From Alphaproteobacteria bacterium (GTDB lineage Bacteria; Pseudomonadota; Alphaproteobacteria; Micavibrionales; Micavibrionaceae): a DNA stretch of 64,000 nt. The translations under genes and the position numbers were made by a program. The stretch spans positions 124,001-188,000 of the forward strand of contig JAUHVY010000002.1 of the NCBI GenBank assembly GCA_030424975.1, read 5' to 3'. Below the pieces are notes generated by a model. The model saw only the letters and a program-made list of their open reading frames with translations, searched no databases and was not told where the DNA came from. Of the stretch, positions 27,435 through 35,820 are shown piece after piece (the first letter of the stretch is position 1; every line of letters begins with the position of its first letter).

Positions 27435-28865
27435 TTATTGCACCTTTGCGATACGCAAAATATTGGTCGACCCTGCAACACCGAAAGGCATACCCGCTGT
27501 CATAATGAAACGATCGCCTGTTTGTACAAACCCCTTCTTTACTGCGATATCCGCAGCATGACGTGCCGGACCGGTAAAATCCTCAATGCCCTTTTCATCA
27601 TGCACGGCATGAACACCATATGATAAAGCCAAACGACGTGCCACACGCAGATCAGGCGTTAAACACAGGATAGGAACCTCAGGCCGTTGGCGCGCCGTCC
27701 GCAAAGCGGTAGAGCCCGACATCGTATAATTCACAATGAGCTTCGCATCCACATCCTGCGCCACATAATACGCCGCCGTCGTAATCGCATCAGATGAGGT
27801 ATTATGCGAATCGGGACGCGCATTTTCCATCATATCCAAATAGGTTTCGTCCTCTTCTGTTTTGCGGGCGATACGATCCATCATTTCAACGGCTCGCACA
27901 GGATATTCACCCGTTGCCGTTTCCGCAGACAACATCACACAATCCGCACCATCATAAACCGCCGTCGCAACATCAGAAGCCTCCGCGCGGGTCGGGCGGG
28001 CATTATGGATCATTGATTCCAACATCTGCGTTGCAACAACGACAGGCTTGCCTGCATCACGAACACGGCGCACAACATCCTTTTGCACCGCAGGAACATT
28101 TTCAGGCGGGATCTCAACCCCCAGATCACCACGCGCCAGCATGACACCATCTGCATGCGCAATAATGTCATCAAGCTGCACCAAGGCCGACGGCTTTTCA
28201 ATTTTTGCCATGAGCGCTGCGCGCCCTTGAATAAGCTCCTTCGCTTCCAATACATCTTCGGGCTTTTGTACGAAACTTTGCGCAATCCAATCCACATCCA
28301 TATCAAGCGCAGCCTTCAGATCAACGCGGTCCTTTTCCGTCAATGCCGGAATCGGCAAAATAACGCCCGGGATATTAAACCCCTTATTATTGCTAAGATA
28401 TGATCCCGATTGCACCACCCCTTTCAGATACCCCTCACCTTTTTCAGTAATTTCAATGCGCACCTTTCCGTCATCCAAAAAAATGCGGCTTCCGATTTCC
28501 ATCGCATCCAATACTTCAGGATGAGGCAAATTCACACGCGTTTTATCGCCAAGCGCAGGATTAGAATCGAATCGGAAATCCTGCCCACGCGTCAATTCAA
28601 TAGAATCGGTAAGAAATTTACCGATTCTCAATTTTGGCCCCTGCAGGTCTGCCACAATGCCGATCGGATGGTTAAAACGCGCTTCCACCTTGCGAATCCG
28701 CTCTAAAACCTCGCGGTGACCCTCATGGGTACCATGGGAAAAGTTTAAACGGAACAAGTCCACACCCGCATTAAACAACTCCTCGATTCTTTCCTCGGCA
28801 CTAGATGCAGGGCCTATGGTGGCTAAAATCTTTGTTTGGCGAGTCGTTTCTCTGTCATTAGGCAT
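27435..28865 (-). CDS. pyk: Pyruvate kinase
   Basis: Final step of glycolysis: phosphoenolpyruvate plus ADP to pyruvate plus ATP. The 476 residues contain TKILATIGPASS and LFRLNFSHGTHEGH near the N-terminus, the catalytic Lys region ALMAKIEKPSALVQLDDI, MLARGDLGVEIP, and VATQMLESMIHNARPTRAEASDVATAVYDG. The C-terminal effector domain is present. Length and motifs are normal. The start is 387 bases from the divergent nrdA. Confidence 0.97.
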   Translation of the reverse strand: MPNDRETTRQTKILATIGPASSAEERIEELFNAGVDLFRLNFSHGTHEGHREVLERIRKVEARFNHPIGIVADLQGPKLRIGKFLTDSIELTRGQDFRFDSNPALGDKTRVNLPHPEVLDAMEIGSRIFLDDGKVRIEITEKGEGYLKGVVQSGSYLSNNKGFNIPGVILPIPALTEKDRVDLKAALDMDVDWIAQSFVQKPEDVLEAKELIQGRAALMAKIEKPSALVQLDDIIAHADGVMLARGDLGVEIPPENVPAVQKDVVRRVRDAGKPVVVATQMLESMIHNARPTRAEASDVATAVYDGADCVMLSAETATGEYPVRAVEMMDRIARKTEEDETYLDMMENARPDSHNTSSDAITTAAYYVAQDVDAKLIVNYTMSGSTALRTARQRPEVPILCLTPDLRVARRLALSYGVHAVHDEKGIEDFTGPARHAADIAVKKGFVQTGDRFIMTAGMPFGVAGSTNILRIAKVQ

Positions 28866-29252
28866 GGGAGCATTCTCTTTTTGTTAGGGATTCCAATATC
28901 TTCATCCGCATAGAGTGTAGCAGACTTTGAAAAAAACACACGCAGATCTATATGATTATGCATGATTTACAGACACAAGATATAGGGGCAATTAGGGTAA
29001 TAATATTACAAATTCACTTTTTTTTACCCTTGGATAACACGTGGGATATGTCGATTTTTCTATGATGAATCAAGCCCTTCAATAGTATGCAACCAGCATT
29101 ATAGGAAAACATTCCAATTGGCACAACATACGAGATATAGTATGTTACCTATCAGTTAATCACAAGAGATTGTGGTTTTCACCCATCAAAGCATTCCTTG
29201 AATACACTTCATAAGAATGATTAAAATATAACGATTAGAGGGAGCATAGCTC
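28866..29252. other. Long AT-rich regulatory gap between pyk and nrdA
   Basis: 387 bases without a credible gene. It separates the divergent pyk and nrdA genes and must contain both promoters. The nrdA-proximal part holds the paired NrdR-type boxes listed separately (29128-29175); the rest is AT-rich with no other structure that I could support. Confidence 0.7.
29128..29175 (+). promoter_or_regulatory. Tandem NrdR-type boxes upstream of nrdA
   Basis: Two 16-bp imperfect palindromes, ATACGAGATATAGTAT (29128-29143) and TCACAAGAGATTGTGG (29160-29175), match the NrdR-box consensus at about 12 and 13 of 16 positions. Their starts are 32 bp apart, three helical turns, as is typical of NrdR operators. 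They end 77 bases before the nrdA ATG. The same 32-bp spacing recurs before nrdB. Confidence 0.65.
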
Positions 29253-31091
29253 ATGTTTGACGTCGCGCAAATGGAGAGAGGTAATCGTGTGCAAATTGAC
29301 CGCGCACGTGACGAAAATCTCACAGAATTCGGTAAAGCCACATTAACAGACAGATATCTGATGCCGGAAGAGCAGTATCAGGATCTTTTCGCACGTGTTG
29401 CCATGTATTACGGTGACGACAGCGAACATTCACAGCGTCTTTATGACTATATCTCGAAATTGTGGTTCATGCCTTCAACGCCTGTTCTGTCGAACGGTGG
29501 TACAAGCCGCGGCCTTCCGATCTCATGTTTCTTGAACGAGACACAAGACTCCCTGGAAGACATTGTTTCCCTGTGGAATGAAAATGTATGGCTGGCCTCT
29601 CTTGGCGGTGGTATTGGCTCTTACTGGGGGAATGTACGCTCTATCGGTGAAAAAGTCGGCCGCAACGGTAAAACATCAGGTATCGTGCCATTCATCCGTG
29701 TGATGGACTCTTTAACATTGGCGATTTCTCAGGGCTCTTTGCGACGTGGCTCTGCGGCGATCTACCTTCCTGTATGGCACCCTGAAATCGAAGAATTTGC
29801 AGAAATTCGCCGTCCGACCGGCGGTGACCCAAACCGTAAGGCGCTAAACCTTCACCACGGTGTTCTTATTCCTAACCGCTTCATGGAAGCTGTTGAAAAT
29901 AACGAAGAATGGGCATTGAAATCACCAAAAGACAATTCAGTTGTCGACAAAGTGAACGCCCGTGACCTATGGATCCGTTTGTTAACCGCACGCGTGGAAA
30001 CAGGCGAACCGTACTTTATCTTTATTGACCACGTAAATGACGCCATTCCTGACCACCACAAAATGGCCGGCTTGAATGTTAAAATGTCAAACCTGTGTTC
30101 AGAAATTACATTGCCGACAGGTCGTGACCACCTAGGAAATGACAGAACTGCGGTTTGTTGTCTGTCCTCGTTGAACCTTGAGAAGTTTGACGAATGGCAA
30201 GACCACCCGACATTTATCGAAGACGTCATGCGGTTCCTCGATAATGTCCTCTCCGACTTTATTGAAAAGGCCCCCGATTCAATGAAGCGGGCAAAATACG
30301 CGGCAATGCGTGAACGCTCTGTTGGTTTGGGCGTGATGGGCTTCCACTCTTTCCTTCAATCAAAGATGATCCCGATGGAAGGCGTTATGGCCAAAGTATG
30401 GAACCGTCGTATGTTCCAACACATCAAACGTCAGGCCGATGATGCTTCTGTGAAATTGGCACATGAGCGCGGCGCATGTCCGGATGCGGCAGATTACGGC
30501 ATCATGGAGCGCTTCTCGAACAAGATGGCTATCGCGCCAACGGCCTCTATCTCCATTATTTGCGGTGGTGCTTCACCGGGTATCGAGCCGATCGCGGCCA
30601 ACGCCTACACGCATAAAACATTGTCAGGATCATTCCCTGTGCGTAACAAATATCTGAAAAAGATTTTGGAAGAACGCGGCATTGATAATGACGATACCTG
30701 GAGCTCGATCTTCACGAATGAAGGATCCGTACAACATATTGCGGAGCTGACACAGGAAGAAAAAGACGTCTTTAAAACCGCGTTCGAAATCGACCAACGC
30801 TGGATTATTGAACACTCCGCGGATCGTACACCGTTTGTATGTCAAGCGCAGAGCGTGAATGTCTTCTTACCTGCAAACGTGCATAAGGCCGATCTGCATG
30901 CCATACACTTCCAAGCATGGAAGAAAGGCTGTAAGTCACTTTATTACTGCCGCTCGAAATCAATCCAGCGTGCGGAAAGCGATGCATCATGGAAACGTTC
31001 TTTGGAAGACAAGCAGAGCGAAGATGAACAAGGCGCAATGGGCGACGGTACCGGCGGTTCAATGTATGAGGAATGCCTCGCCTGTCAGTAA
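29253..31091 (+). CDS. nrdA: Ribonucleoside-diphosphate reductase, alpha subunit (class I)
   Basis: Catalytic subunit reducing ribonucleotides to deoxyribonucleotides. The 612 residues contain the active-site cysteine segments PISCFLNE, NLCSEIT and AVCCLSSLN, the substrate/specificity regions ASLGGGIGSYWGNVR and SGSFPVRNKYL, and a C-terminal CLACQ redox tail. The N-terminus enters the catalytic core at once; no ATP-cone of ~90 residues is present, so overall-activity regulation by dATP must come from elsewhere or be absent. AGAGGGAG precedes the ATG. A terminator follows. The nrdB partner is 1.3 kb away on the opposite strand. Confidence 0.95.
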   Translation: MFDVAQMERGNRVQIDRARDENLTEFGKATLTDRYLMPEEQYQDLFARVAMYYGDDSEHSQRLYDYISKLWFMPSTPVLSNGGTSRGLPISCFLNETQDSLEDIVSLWNENVWLASLGGGIGSYWGNVRSIGEKVGRNGKTSGIVPFIRVMDSLTLAISQGSLRRGSAAIYLPVWHPEIEEFAEIRRPTGGDPNRKALNLHHGVLIPNRFMEAVENNEEWALKSPKDNSVVDKVNARDLWIRLLTARVETGEPYFIFIDHVNDAIPDHHKMAGLNVKMSNLCSEITLPTGRDHLGNDRTAVCCLSSLNLEKFDEWQDHPTFIEDVMRFLDNVLSDFIEKAPDSMKRAKYAAMRERSVGLGVMGFHSFLQSKMIPMEGVMAKVWNRRMFQHIKRQADDASVKLAHERGACPDAADYGIMERFSNKMAIAPTASISIICGGASPGIEPIAANAYTHKTLSGSFPVRNKYLKKILEERGIDNDDTWSSIFTNEGSVQHIAELTQEEKDVFKTAFEIDQRWIIEHSADRTPFVCQAQSVNVFLPANVHKADLHAIHFQAWKKGCKSLYYCRSKSIQRAESDASWKRSLEDKQSEDEQGAMGDGTGGSMYEECLACQ

Positions 31092-31110
31092 AGAATATAA
31101 AATCAATACG

Positions 31111-31134
31111 AAGCCCCCGCATGGGGGCTTTTTT
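31111..31134 (+). terminator. Rho-independent terminator of nrdA
   Basis: An 8-bp perfect stem AAGCCCCC / GGGGGCTT around GCAT, followed by TTTT, lies 20 bases after the nrdA stop codon. Confidence 0.9.
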
Positions 31135-31196
31135 GTAACCTTTTTCATATCGCTATCGAATGTTGCCATAAGACAGACATTGTAAGGAGAGCCTTT

Positions 31197-31781
31197 ATGA
31201 AAGGGATTACAGCAGCAGCATTGGTCGTTAGCCTGATTGGCGGGAGCGCAATTTTCATGCAATATCAGCATGTGAACGCAGAAAATAAAACCATGAGCGC
31301 AAAAACAGAAAAGGACAGCACAATGGAAAAGAAAGAACCGAAATTCAAAGATGTGCCTTTAAATGAAATGCAAAAATACGTCACACAACATGACGGCACA
31401 GAGCCACCGTTCAAAAATGCCTATTGGGACAATCACGAGCCGGGCATTTATGTTGATGTCGTATCGGGTGAGCCGTTGTTTTCCTCTACAGATAAATTTG
31501 ATTCCGGCACTGGCTGGCCAAGCTTTACGAAGCCGATTGCCGGCGGCGCCTTAACCGAAAAGACAGATCATAAACTCCTCCTCCCGCGCACAGAAGTACG
31601 ATCAAATGATGCAGACTCGCATTTAGGGCATGTTTTCACCGACGGCCCAAAAGATAAAGGGGGCCTGAGATATTGCATCAATTCGGCGGCGCTTCGTTTT
31701 GTTCACAAGGATGATTTGGAAAAAGAAGGCTACGGCGAATTCCTGCAATTATTTGAAGATGAAGCAGGCAAAGAAGAATAG
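31197..31781 (+). CDS. msrB: Exported peptide-methionine (R)-S-oxide reductase
   Basis: Repairs methionine-R-sulfoxide. An N-terminal signal or anchor ([16 protein letters not shown]) and a ~35-residue Lys/Glu linker precede the MsrB domain: [20 protein letters not shown], then [10 protein letters not shown] and the catalytic Cys in [11 protein letters not shown]. The CxxC zinc pairs of zinc-type MsrB are missing (VVSGEPLF where CICC would be), as is a Cys in SGTGW, so this is a zinc-free form relying on an external reductant. Location is periplasmic. zur follows after 32 bases in the same direction. Confidence 0.92.
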   Translation: MKGITAAALVVSLIGGSAIFMQYQHVNAENKTMSAKTEKDSTMEKKEPKFKDVPLNEMQKYVTQHDGTEPPFKNAYWDNHEPGIYVDVVSGEPLFSSTDKFDSGTGWPSFTKPIAGGALTEKTDHKLLLPRTEVRSNDADSHLGHVFTDGPKDKGGLRYCINSAALRFVHKDDLEKEGYGEFLQLFEDEAGKEE

Positions 31782-31813
31782 CTTTCCCATAGAATTGCCT
31801 TTATACTACGCGT

Positions 31814-32242
31814 ATGAGCAAAGCAGCCGTTAAAACTTTCGAAGAATACTGCAACACACATGATTTACGTGTCACGCAACCACGGCTGCTCGCCTTTAAA
31901 ATTGTCCATGCTGCAAAAAAACCGATTACCGCGTATGAAGTTTTAGAGAAAATGGGCAAGGACATTAAAAACCCGAAACCGCCGACGGCGTATCGGGCGC
32001 TCGACTTTCTGGCCGATCATGGCTTTGTACACCGCATTGAATCGCTTAATGCCTATGTGTCATGTGATGTAAATCACAAGCATGAGGGATCACAATTTAT
32101 GATTTGTGACGGATGCGGTGATGTCGAAGAAATTCATGTATGCCATCTTCCGAAGTCATTGGAAGATAAGGTGAAATCAGAAAAATTTACCCTGCATCAT
32201 TGGAATGTAGAAGTTCACGGCACCTGCGCCCGTTGCGCATAA
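31814..32242 (+). CDS. zur: Fur-family zinc-responsive repressor
   Basis: DNA-binding repressor, 142 residues, with the Fur winged helix (RVTQPRLLAFKIV) and dimerisation domain. KPPTAYRALDFLADHGFVHRIE is much closer to Zur than to Fur or PerR. FMICDGCGDVEEI and the C-terminal HGTCARCA supply the CxxC...CxxC structural zinc site, and HKHEG-type residues the sensing site. It presumably controls zinc uptake; none of those genes are in the window. It could be co-transcribed with msrB. Confidence 0.88.
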   Translation: MSKAAVKTFEEYCNTHDLRVTQPRLLAFKIVHAAKKPITAYEVLEKMGKDIKNPKPPTAYRALDFLADHGFVHRIESLNAYVSCDVNHKHEGSQFMICDGCGDVEEIHVCHLPKSLEDKVKSEKFTLHHWNVEVHGTCARCA

Positions 32243-32286
32243 AACCTGCCGAGAAACACCTCATCACAGTTTCATCAAAACATAAA

Positions 32287-32328
32287 AAACCACCCTGCAT
32301 TATGTGTTGATAAAGTGCAGGGCGGTTT
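32287..32328 (-). terminator. Rho-independent terminator of nrdB
   Basis: A long hairpin with arms CACCCTGCA / TGCAGGGCG flanked by complementary AAACC / GGTTT, loop ~16 bases. Read on the minus strand it runs into TTTTTT. It lies 34 bases after the nrdB stop codon and may also end zur transcription from the other side. Confidence 0.8.
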
Positions 32329-32361
32329 ATGGGGAGAAGAAAACCTGAAATTCAAGTTTAA

Positions 32362-33459
32362 TTATGCAGCATCCTCTTGGTCGCTGCCTTTGCTGGCGTT
32401 GCTCATGTTGTCAATGCCACCAATTTTACGGCCGTAATTACCTGTGAAAATATCTTCGGAGAAGACAGATTCCCATGTGCCTTGGGTCGACGCTTTTGCG
32501 TATTCTGTTGCGCGGTTTTCGAAGAAGTTCGTGTGTTCCGCACCGTTCAACATTTCATCCATCCACGGCAGAGGGTTTTTCTCTACGCCGTAAATCGGCT
32601 CAAGCTTAAGCTGTTGCAAACGACGGTCACCGATAAAACGGATATATTGCTTCACATCTTCGGGTGTCATGCCTTCGATTTCACCTTGCTCAAAACACAA
32701 ATCAATAAAGGCATCCTCATGTTCAACCGTAATACGGCAACAATCGGTGATTTCCTGCTTCAATTCATCATCCCAAATATCGCGGTTTTCATCGATAAAT
32801 GTGTTGAACAATTTAATCATCGACAAGCAGTGTAATGTTTCATCACGCACAGACCATGTCACGATCTGGCCCATCCCCTTCATCTTGTTAAAGCGCGGGA
32901 AGTTCATCAAAATCGCGAATGATGCAAACAACGCCAACCCTTCTGTAAAGGCACCGAACATCGCCATTGTCTTGGCCACATCACGACGGTTATTCATCGA
33001 AACATCTTGCATATAGTCGAATTTATCTTTCATTTCCTTGTACTTAAGGAATGCAGAATACTCGACCTCAGGCATACCAATTGTATCAAGAAGGTGAGAA
33101 TATGCCGCAATATGCACAGTTTCGATGTTAGAGAAAGCAGAAAGCATCATTTGCACTTCTACAGGGCCGAAAACCTGAGAGTAATGCTTCATATAGCAGT
33201 TATTCACCTCAACGTCGCTTTGTGTAAAGAAACGGAAAATCTGTGTCATCAGGTTCTTTTCAGATGGTGACAAGTTTTTCTTCCAGTCACGCACGTCTTC
33301 CGCCAAAGGAACTTCTTCAGGCAACCAGTGAATACGTTGCTGCGTTAACCATGCTTCATAACACCACGGGTACAAAAACGGTTTATAAACGTGACGTTCC
33401 ACCAAAAGCGGTGAGTTTGAATTGGCGACATCTTCCTTGAGGGACGTATTCTTAGCCAT
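32362..33459 (-). CDS. nrdB: Ribonucleoside-diphosphate reductase, beta subunit (class I)
   Basis: Ferritin-like radical-generating subunit, 365 residues. Metal ligands are visible as Asp in TQSDVEVNN, E and H in NIETVHIAAYSH, Glu in FTEGLALFASF, and E/H in SVRDETLHCLS and EHEDAF. The radical Tyr is in place (E-x2-H-x3-Y). The C-terminal tail beyond the core is Asp/Ser/Asn-rich. It is transcribed toward nrdA across zur and msrB, unusual in that nrdA and nrdB form no operon. Tandem NrdR-type boxes lie 142-189 bases upstream of the start codon. Confidence 0.95.
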   Translation of the reverse strand: MAKNTSLKEDVANSNSPLLVERHVYKPFLYPWCYEAWLTQQRIHWLPEEVPLAEDVRDWKKNLSPSEKNLMTQIFRFFTQSDVEVNNCYMKHYSQVFGPVEVQMMLSAFSNIETVHIAAYSHLLDTIGMPEVEYSAFLKYKEMKDKFDYMQDVSMNNRRDVAKTMAMFGAFTEGLALFASFAILMNFPRFNKMKGMGQIVTWSVRDETLHCLSMIKLFNTFIDENRDIWDDELKQEITDCCRITVEHEDAFIDLCFEQGEIEGMTPEDVKQYIRFIGDRRLQQLKLEPIYGVEKNPLPWMDEMLNGAEHTNFFENRATEYAKASTQGTWESVFSEDIFTGNYGRKIGGIDNMSNASKGSDQEDAA

Positions 33460-33600
33460 AGGTGCTACTCCTTAATATCAATCTTCTGTGTGTTGTGTAG
33501 GGTTAATGTAGAGCGCATTTCTCCCGAACAAGAGTCTTTTTAGAAAAACCGAATGTGAATAACGGGGATAGATGTGCAAGACATTATAAACACGCAATAT

Positions 33601-33648
33601 TTAGCATATATTGTGCTTACAGATAAGATCATACACAACATATTGTGT
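33601..33648 (-). promoter_or_regulatory. Tandem NrdR-type boxes upstream of nrdB
   Basis: ACACAACATATTGTGT (33633-33648) is a near-perfect 16-bp palindrome matching the NrdR consensus at about 15 of 16 positions. A weaker partner, TTAGCATATATTGTGC (33601-33616), starts exactly 32 bp away, the same spacing as before nrdA. The pair lies in the 262-base gap between the divergent nrdB and the phosphatase-like gene, so it could also affect the latter. Confidence 0.75.
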
Positions 33649-33721
33649 TTTGCAATATTTTTTATCCCCACAAAGAAATTAAATTTTGAATAAATTGTAA
33701 GGTGCTGATAAAACGAAATAT

Positions 33722-34543
33722 ATGGAGAAAGATAATACTGAGAATTACGAAATTTTGTGGATCCGCCACGGCGAATCGATGGGCAATGACGATCCGCTCA
33801 ATTACCAAATCGGCGACCCGAATGTCGAATTGACAGAGGAAGGATGGCGCCAAGCCGTTCGCGCGGGCCAATACTTACGCCAATATCTGGAAGAAACCGC
33901 ACAAGAAGATGAAGCTATGCCCGTGTTTTTGGTCGGCGAATTCATGCGCCATCGCCAAACATTTCGCGGCATATGGCATGGTATGGGTATGGAGGGCGAG
34001 CCGCCGAAACGCTTCGATTCTCGCCTGAATGAGCAAAGCTTTGGTGTTCTGCCGTTTATGATTGGCAAAGACGGCGAATTCGAAAGCCTGTCCAAGGAAT
34101 ATTCAAAAAAAGTGTATAAGGGCAATACCTTCTCCGCCAGCGCCACGCACGGAGAATCCGCACGCTTCACGCACTCTTTGGTCAAATCACTTATGGATGG
34201 CACATTGGAGCGCGACAAAGAAGAAGGCCAAAAGCGATTCGTTATGGTCACATCAGGGCGCGTCATACAAACCGCCGTTATGAACTGGTTCCACCTACCC
34301 AGCGATTCTATTGCAAACGGCGAAATGGAAAATCCGAATAACTGCGATATTATCTCTATTCACGGGCATGAAAAAAATTGGCAAGCCCATAAAATTTATG
34401 ACGGCCCCACAGCGCAAGGATGCAATGAAGATTATGTCGCTGATATTACGCCGCTCGACGTCCCCCCTGTTCCCGATTTCATTTTAGACGACCCTGAGCT
34501 ATCCCCCACGGATGAAGATAATGCACCGCAAATTGAACCATAA
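33722..34543 (+). CDS. Histidine phosphatase family protein (phosphoglycerate mutase-like)
   Basis: A 273-residue member of the histidine phosphatase superfamily. The phosphohistidine motif RHGES is at residues 15-19 and the second Arg is in FMRHRQTF. The C-terminal motif normally reads (S/T)HG; here VMVTSGRVIQ replaces the His. Relatives with TSGG/SSGG at that position are common in alphaproteobacteria, so catalysis may still occur. A Pro/Asp-rich C-terminal tail follows. The next gene overlaps its end by 32 bases. Divergent from nrdB. Substrate unknown. Confidence 0.82.
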   Translation: MEKDNTENYEILWIRHGESMGNDDPLNYQIGDPNVELTEEGWRQAVRAGQYLRQYLEETAQEDEAMPVFLVGEFMRHRQTFRGIWHGMGMEGEPPKRFDSRLNEQSFGVLPFMIGKDGEFESLSKEYSKKVYKGNTFSASATHGESARFTHSLVKSLMDGTLERDKEEGQKRFVMVTSGRVIQTAVMNWFHLPSDSIANGEMENPNNCDIISIHGHEKNWQAHKIYDGPTAQGCNEDYVADITPLDVPPVPDFILDDPELSPTDEDNAPQIEP

Positions 34544-34946
34544 ATTCTTACTCGCAAGCTTGTCATTTCTTTTAATGGTGATACCTACTCATGCGCGAGC
34601 AGATGAAAACGTATTTACCGTATTCCTTAATGACTACGCGCATTACCATAGCGAAAAAGTAAGGCCGTGCTTGCCGGTTATGGCGCATTTTTATCACCCG
34701 AACCCTGCTGTAACGCGCATACGTATGCGCTATCCACGCAATCACGCAATGCATATGTTTTTCGATATAAATGAGGAAGTGCATATAAAACTGCACGAAG
34801 ATTATATGCGTAAGTCCATGCTGAGCTATAGTGATTTTCTGGCCGAAGATGATGCGGGGAATGTGTACGGGCAAATGACCCTAACGTTTATTCCACTTCC
34901 CACTGACGCTCACGCACAAGCATGTGAAGGATTTGTAAATAGCTAA
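34512..34946 (+). CDS. Secreted hypothetical protein
   Basis: Unrecognised, 144 residues. The start overlaps the 3' end of the phosphatase-like gene by 32 bases, implying translational coupling; a second in-frame ATG lies 9 bases on. A signal peptide (FLLASLSFLLMVIPTHARA) precedes a His/Tyr-rich mature protein with one Cys near each end (RPCLPVMAHF and AQACEGF), which could form a disulfide in the periplasm. Confidence 0.72.
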   Translation: MKIMHRKLNHKFLLASLSFLLMVIPTHARADENVFTVFLNDYAHYHSEKVRPCLPVMAHFYHPNPAVTRIRMRYPRNHAMHMFFDINEEVHIKLHEDYMRKSMLSYSDFLAEDDAGNVYGQMTLTFIPLPTDAHAQACEGFVNS

Positions 34947-34950
34947 GAGC

Positions 34951-35328
34951 TTATTGTGGCTCATGGCAAACAAGCTCAGCCCCGTGGAAATGCGTTGCTC
35001 CGCCGCTTGCAACACAATCTTCAAACCCTGGATCGCCCTTAGTGAATGTATGGGTTTGTTCAACGGCTGCATGCTCAAACCCACCTGCACTTGTTACTGG
35101 ATCTGCAGATATACCACTCGTAAGATCAGAGCCTAACGCATCAAAGCTACCCAACGGGTCAACGGCTGCCGCCCCGTTAAAAAGATTTGATAACCCCGCA
35201 CCCAGTTGCCCTGATAATTCGAACAGCCCAAACGGATACATAAATATATGCCCAACAAAGCAACCCAATGTTGCCATTAATGCAAATTCAAATGGCTTTG
35301 CCAGACCTTCGAATGAATGTTCGCTCAC
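34951..35328 (-). CDS. Small membrane-associated hypothetical protein
   Basis: Unrecognised, 125 residues, starting at GTG with AAGGGG 5 bases upstream. Hydrophobic segments around residues 15-50 (ALMATLGCFVGHIFMYPFGLF) suggest membrane association. The C-terminal half is hydrophilic with two Cys and several His (GATHFHGAELVCHE), which might bind metal. A striking 38-bp palindrome ends 13 bases upstream of the start codon and is probably its operator. It lies downstream of the AhpD-like gene on the same strand. Confidence 0.68.
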   Translation of the reverse strand: MSEHSFEGLAKPFEFALMATLGCFVGHIFMYPFGLFELSGQLGAGLSNLFNGAAAVDPLGSFDALGSDLTSGISADPVTSAGGFEHAAVEQTHTFTKGDPGFEDCVASGGATHFHGAELVCHEPQ

Positions 35329-35340
35329 AAACAGCCCCTT

Positions 35341-35378
35341 ACATGTTATAAAGTAACAATTGTTATATTATAACATGT
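35341..35378 (-). promoter_or_regulatory. 38-bp nested palindrome, candidate operator/promoter
   Basis: Outer arms ACATGTTATAA (35341-35351) and TTATAACATGT (35368-35378) are perfect, and an inner 12-bp palindrome TAACAATTGTTA (35354-35365) has exactly the same centre, so 17 of 19 base pairs are symmetric. On the minus strand it contains TATAAT, a perfect -10 box, and ends 12 bases before the GTG of the small membrane protein gene. No T-run follows, so an operator is more likely than a terminator. Confidence 0.7.
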
Positions 35379-35410
35379 GTTGACGTGCAAGCTTTTTATA
35401 CATTCACACC

Positions 35411-35752
35411 TTATTCAGAGAATTGGTCATACGCACGCAAAGCATCAGCCGCATACATTAATACCGGCCCGCCGCCCATATATACGCACATTGCCAGAAC
35501 CTCGGCCACCTCCTCGCGCGAAGCACCAAGGCGTTTCAGAGCTTTCACGTGAAAACCTATGCACCCGTCACATCTTTGCGACACACCGATACCAAGCGCG
35601 ATATACTCCTTCGTTTTTTTATCTAATGCGCCATCATCCGTCGCCCCCTTTGCCAAAGCCGAAAAACCCGCCATCGCATCAGGTACAACTGCGCGCAGCT
35701 CCCCCATATACTCCGAAATATCCGCTGTTATTTGTTTGTAATCTTTGGTCAT
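35411..35752 (-). CDS. AhpD-like carboxymuconolactone decarboxylase family protein
   Basis: A 113-residue alkylhydroperoxidase D-like protein. The peroxidatic/resolving pair is visible in RCDGCIGFHVKALKRLGAS (C-x2-C with His), followed by EEVAEVLAMCVYMGGGP. These small helical proteins reduce peroxides or act as redox partners. The gene is divergent from the SqrR-like regulator across 68 AT-rich bases that probably hold a shared operator, so control by sulfur or redox state is likely (inference). Confidence 0.9.
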   Translation of the reverse strand: MTKDYKQITADISEYMGELRAVVPDAMAGFSALAKGATDDGALDKKTKEYIALGIGVSQRCDGCIGFHVKALKRLGASREEVAEVLAMCVYMGGGPVLMYAADALRAYDQFSE

Positions 35753-35770
35753 GATAAAAACCCTTTCTTT

Positions 35771-35806
35771 AATTTATATTTTTATGATATTATATATTTA
35801 TAAATT
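35771..35806. promoter_or_regulatory. Candidate regulator operator between ahpD-like and arsR-type genes
   Basis: Inverted arms AATTTATA (35771-35778) and TATAAATT (35799-35806) with a 20-base spacer lie in the 68-base divergent gap. The region is extremely AT-rich, so chance symmetry is likely. It is listed because autoregulation from this position is usual for ArsR-family genes. Confidence 0.35.
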
Positions 35807-35820
35807 GATAAAGAAAAAAA

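Noticed and set aside
28973-28988. ACACAAGATATAGGGG, a single NrdR-like site between pyk and nrdA
   Set aside because: It matches 13 of 16 positions but has no partner box at 31-32 bp on either side, unlike the two pairs I accept.
34951-35356. Plus-strand frame of ~100 residues opposite the small membrane protein
   Set aside because: No ribosome-binding site, Pro/Asn-rich product without features; the minus-strand gene has a good site and a palindromic operator.
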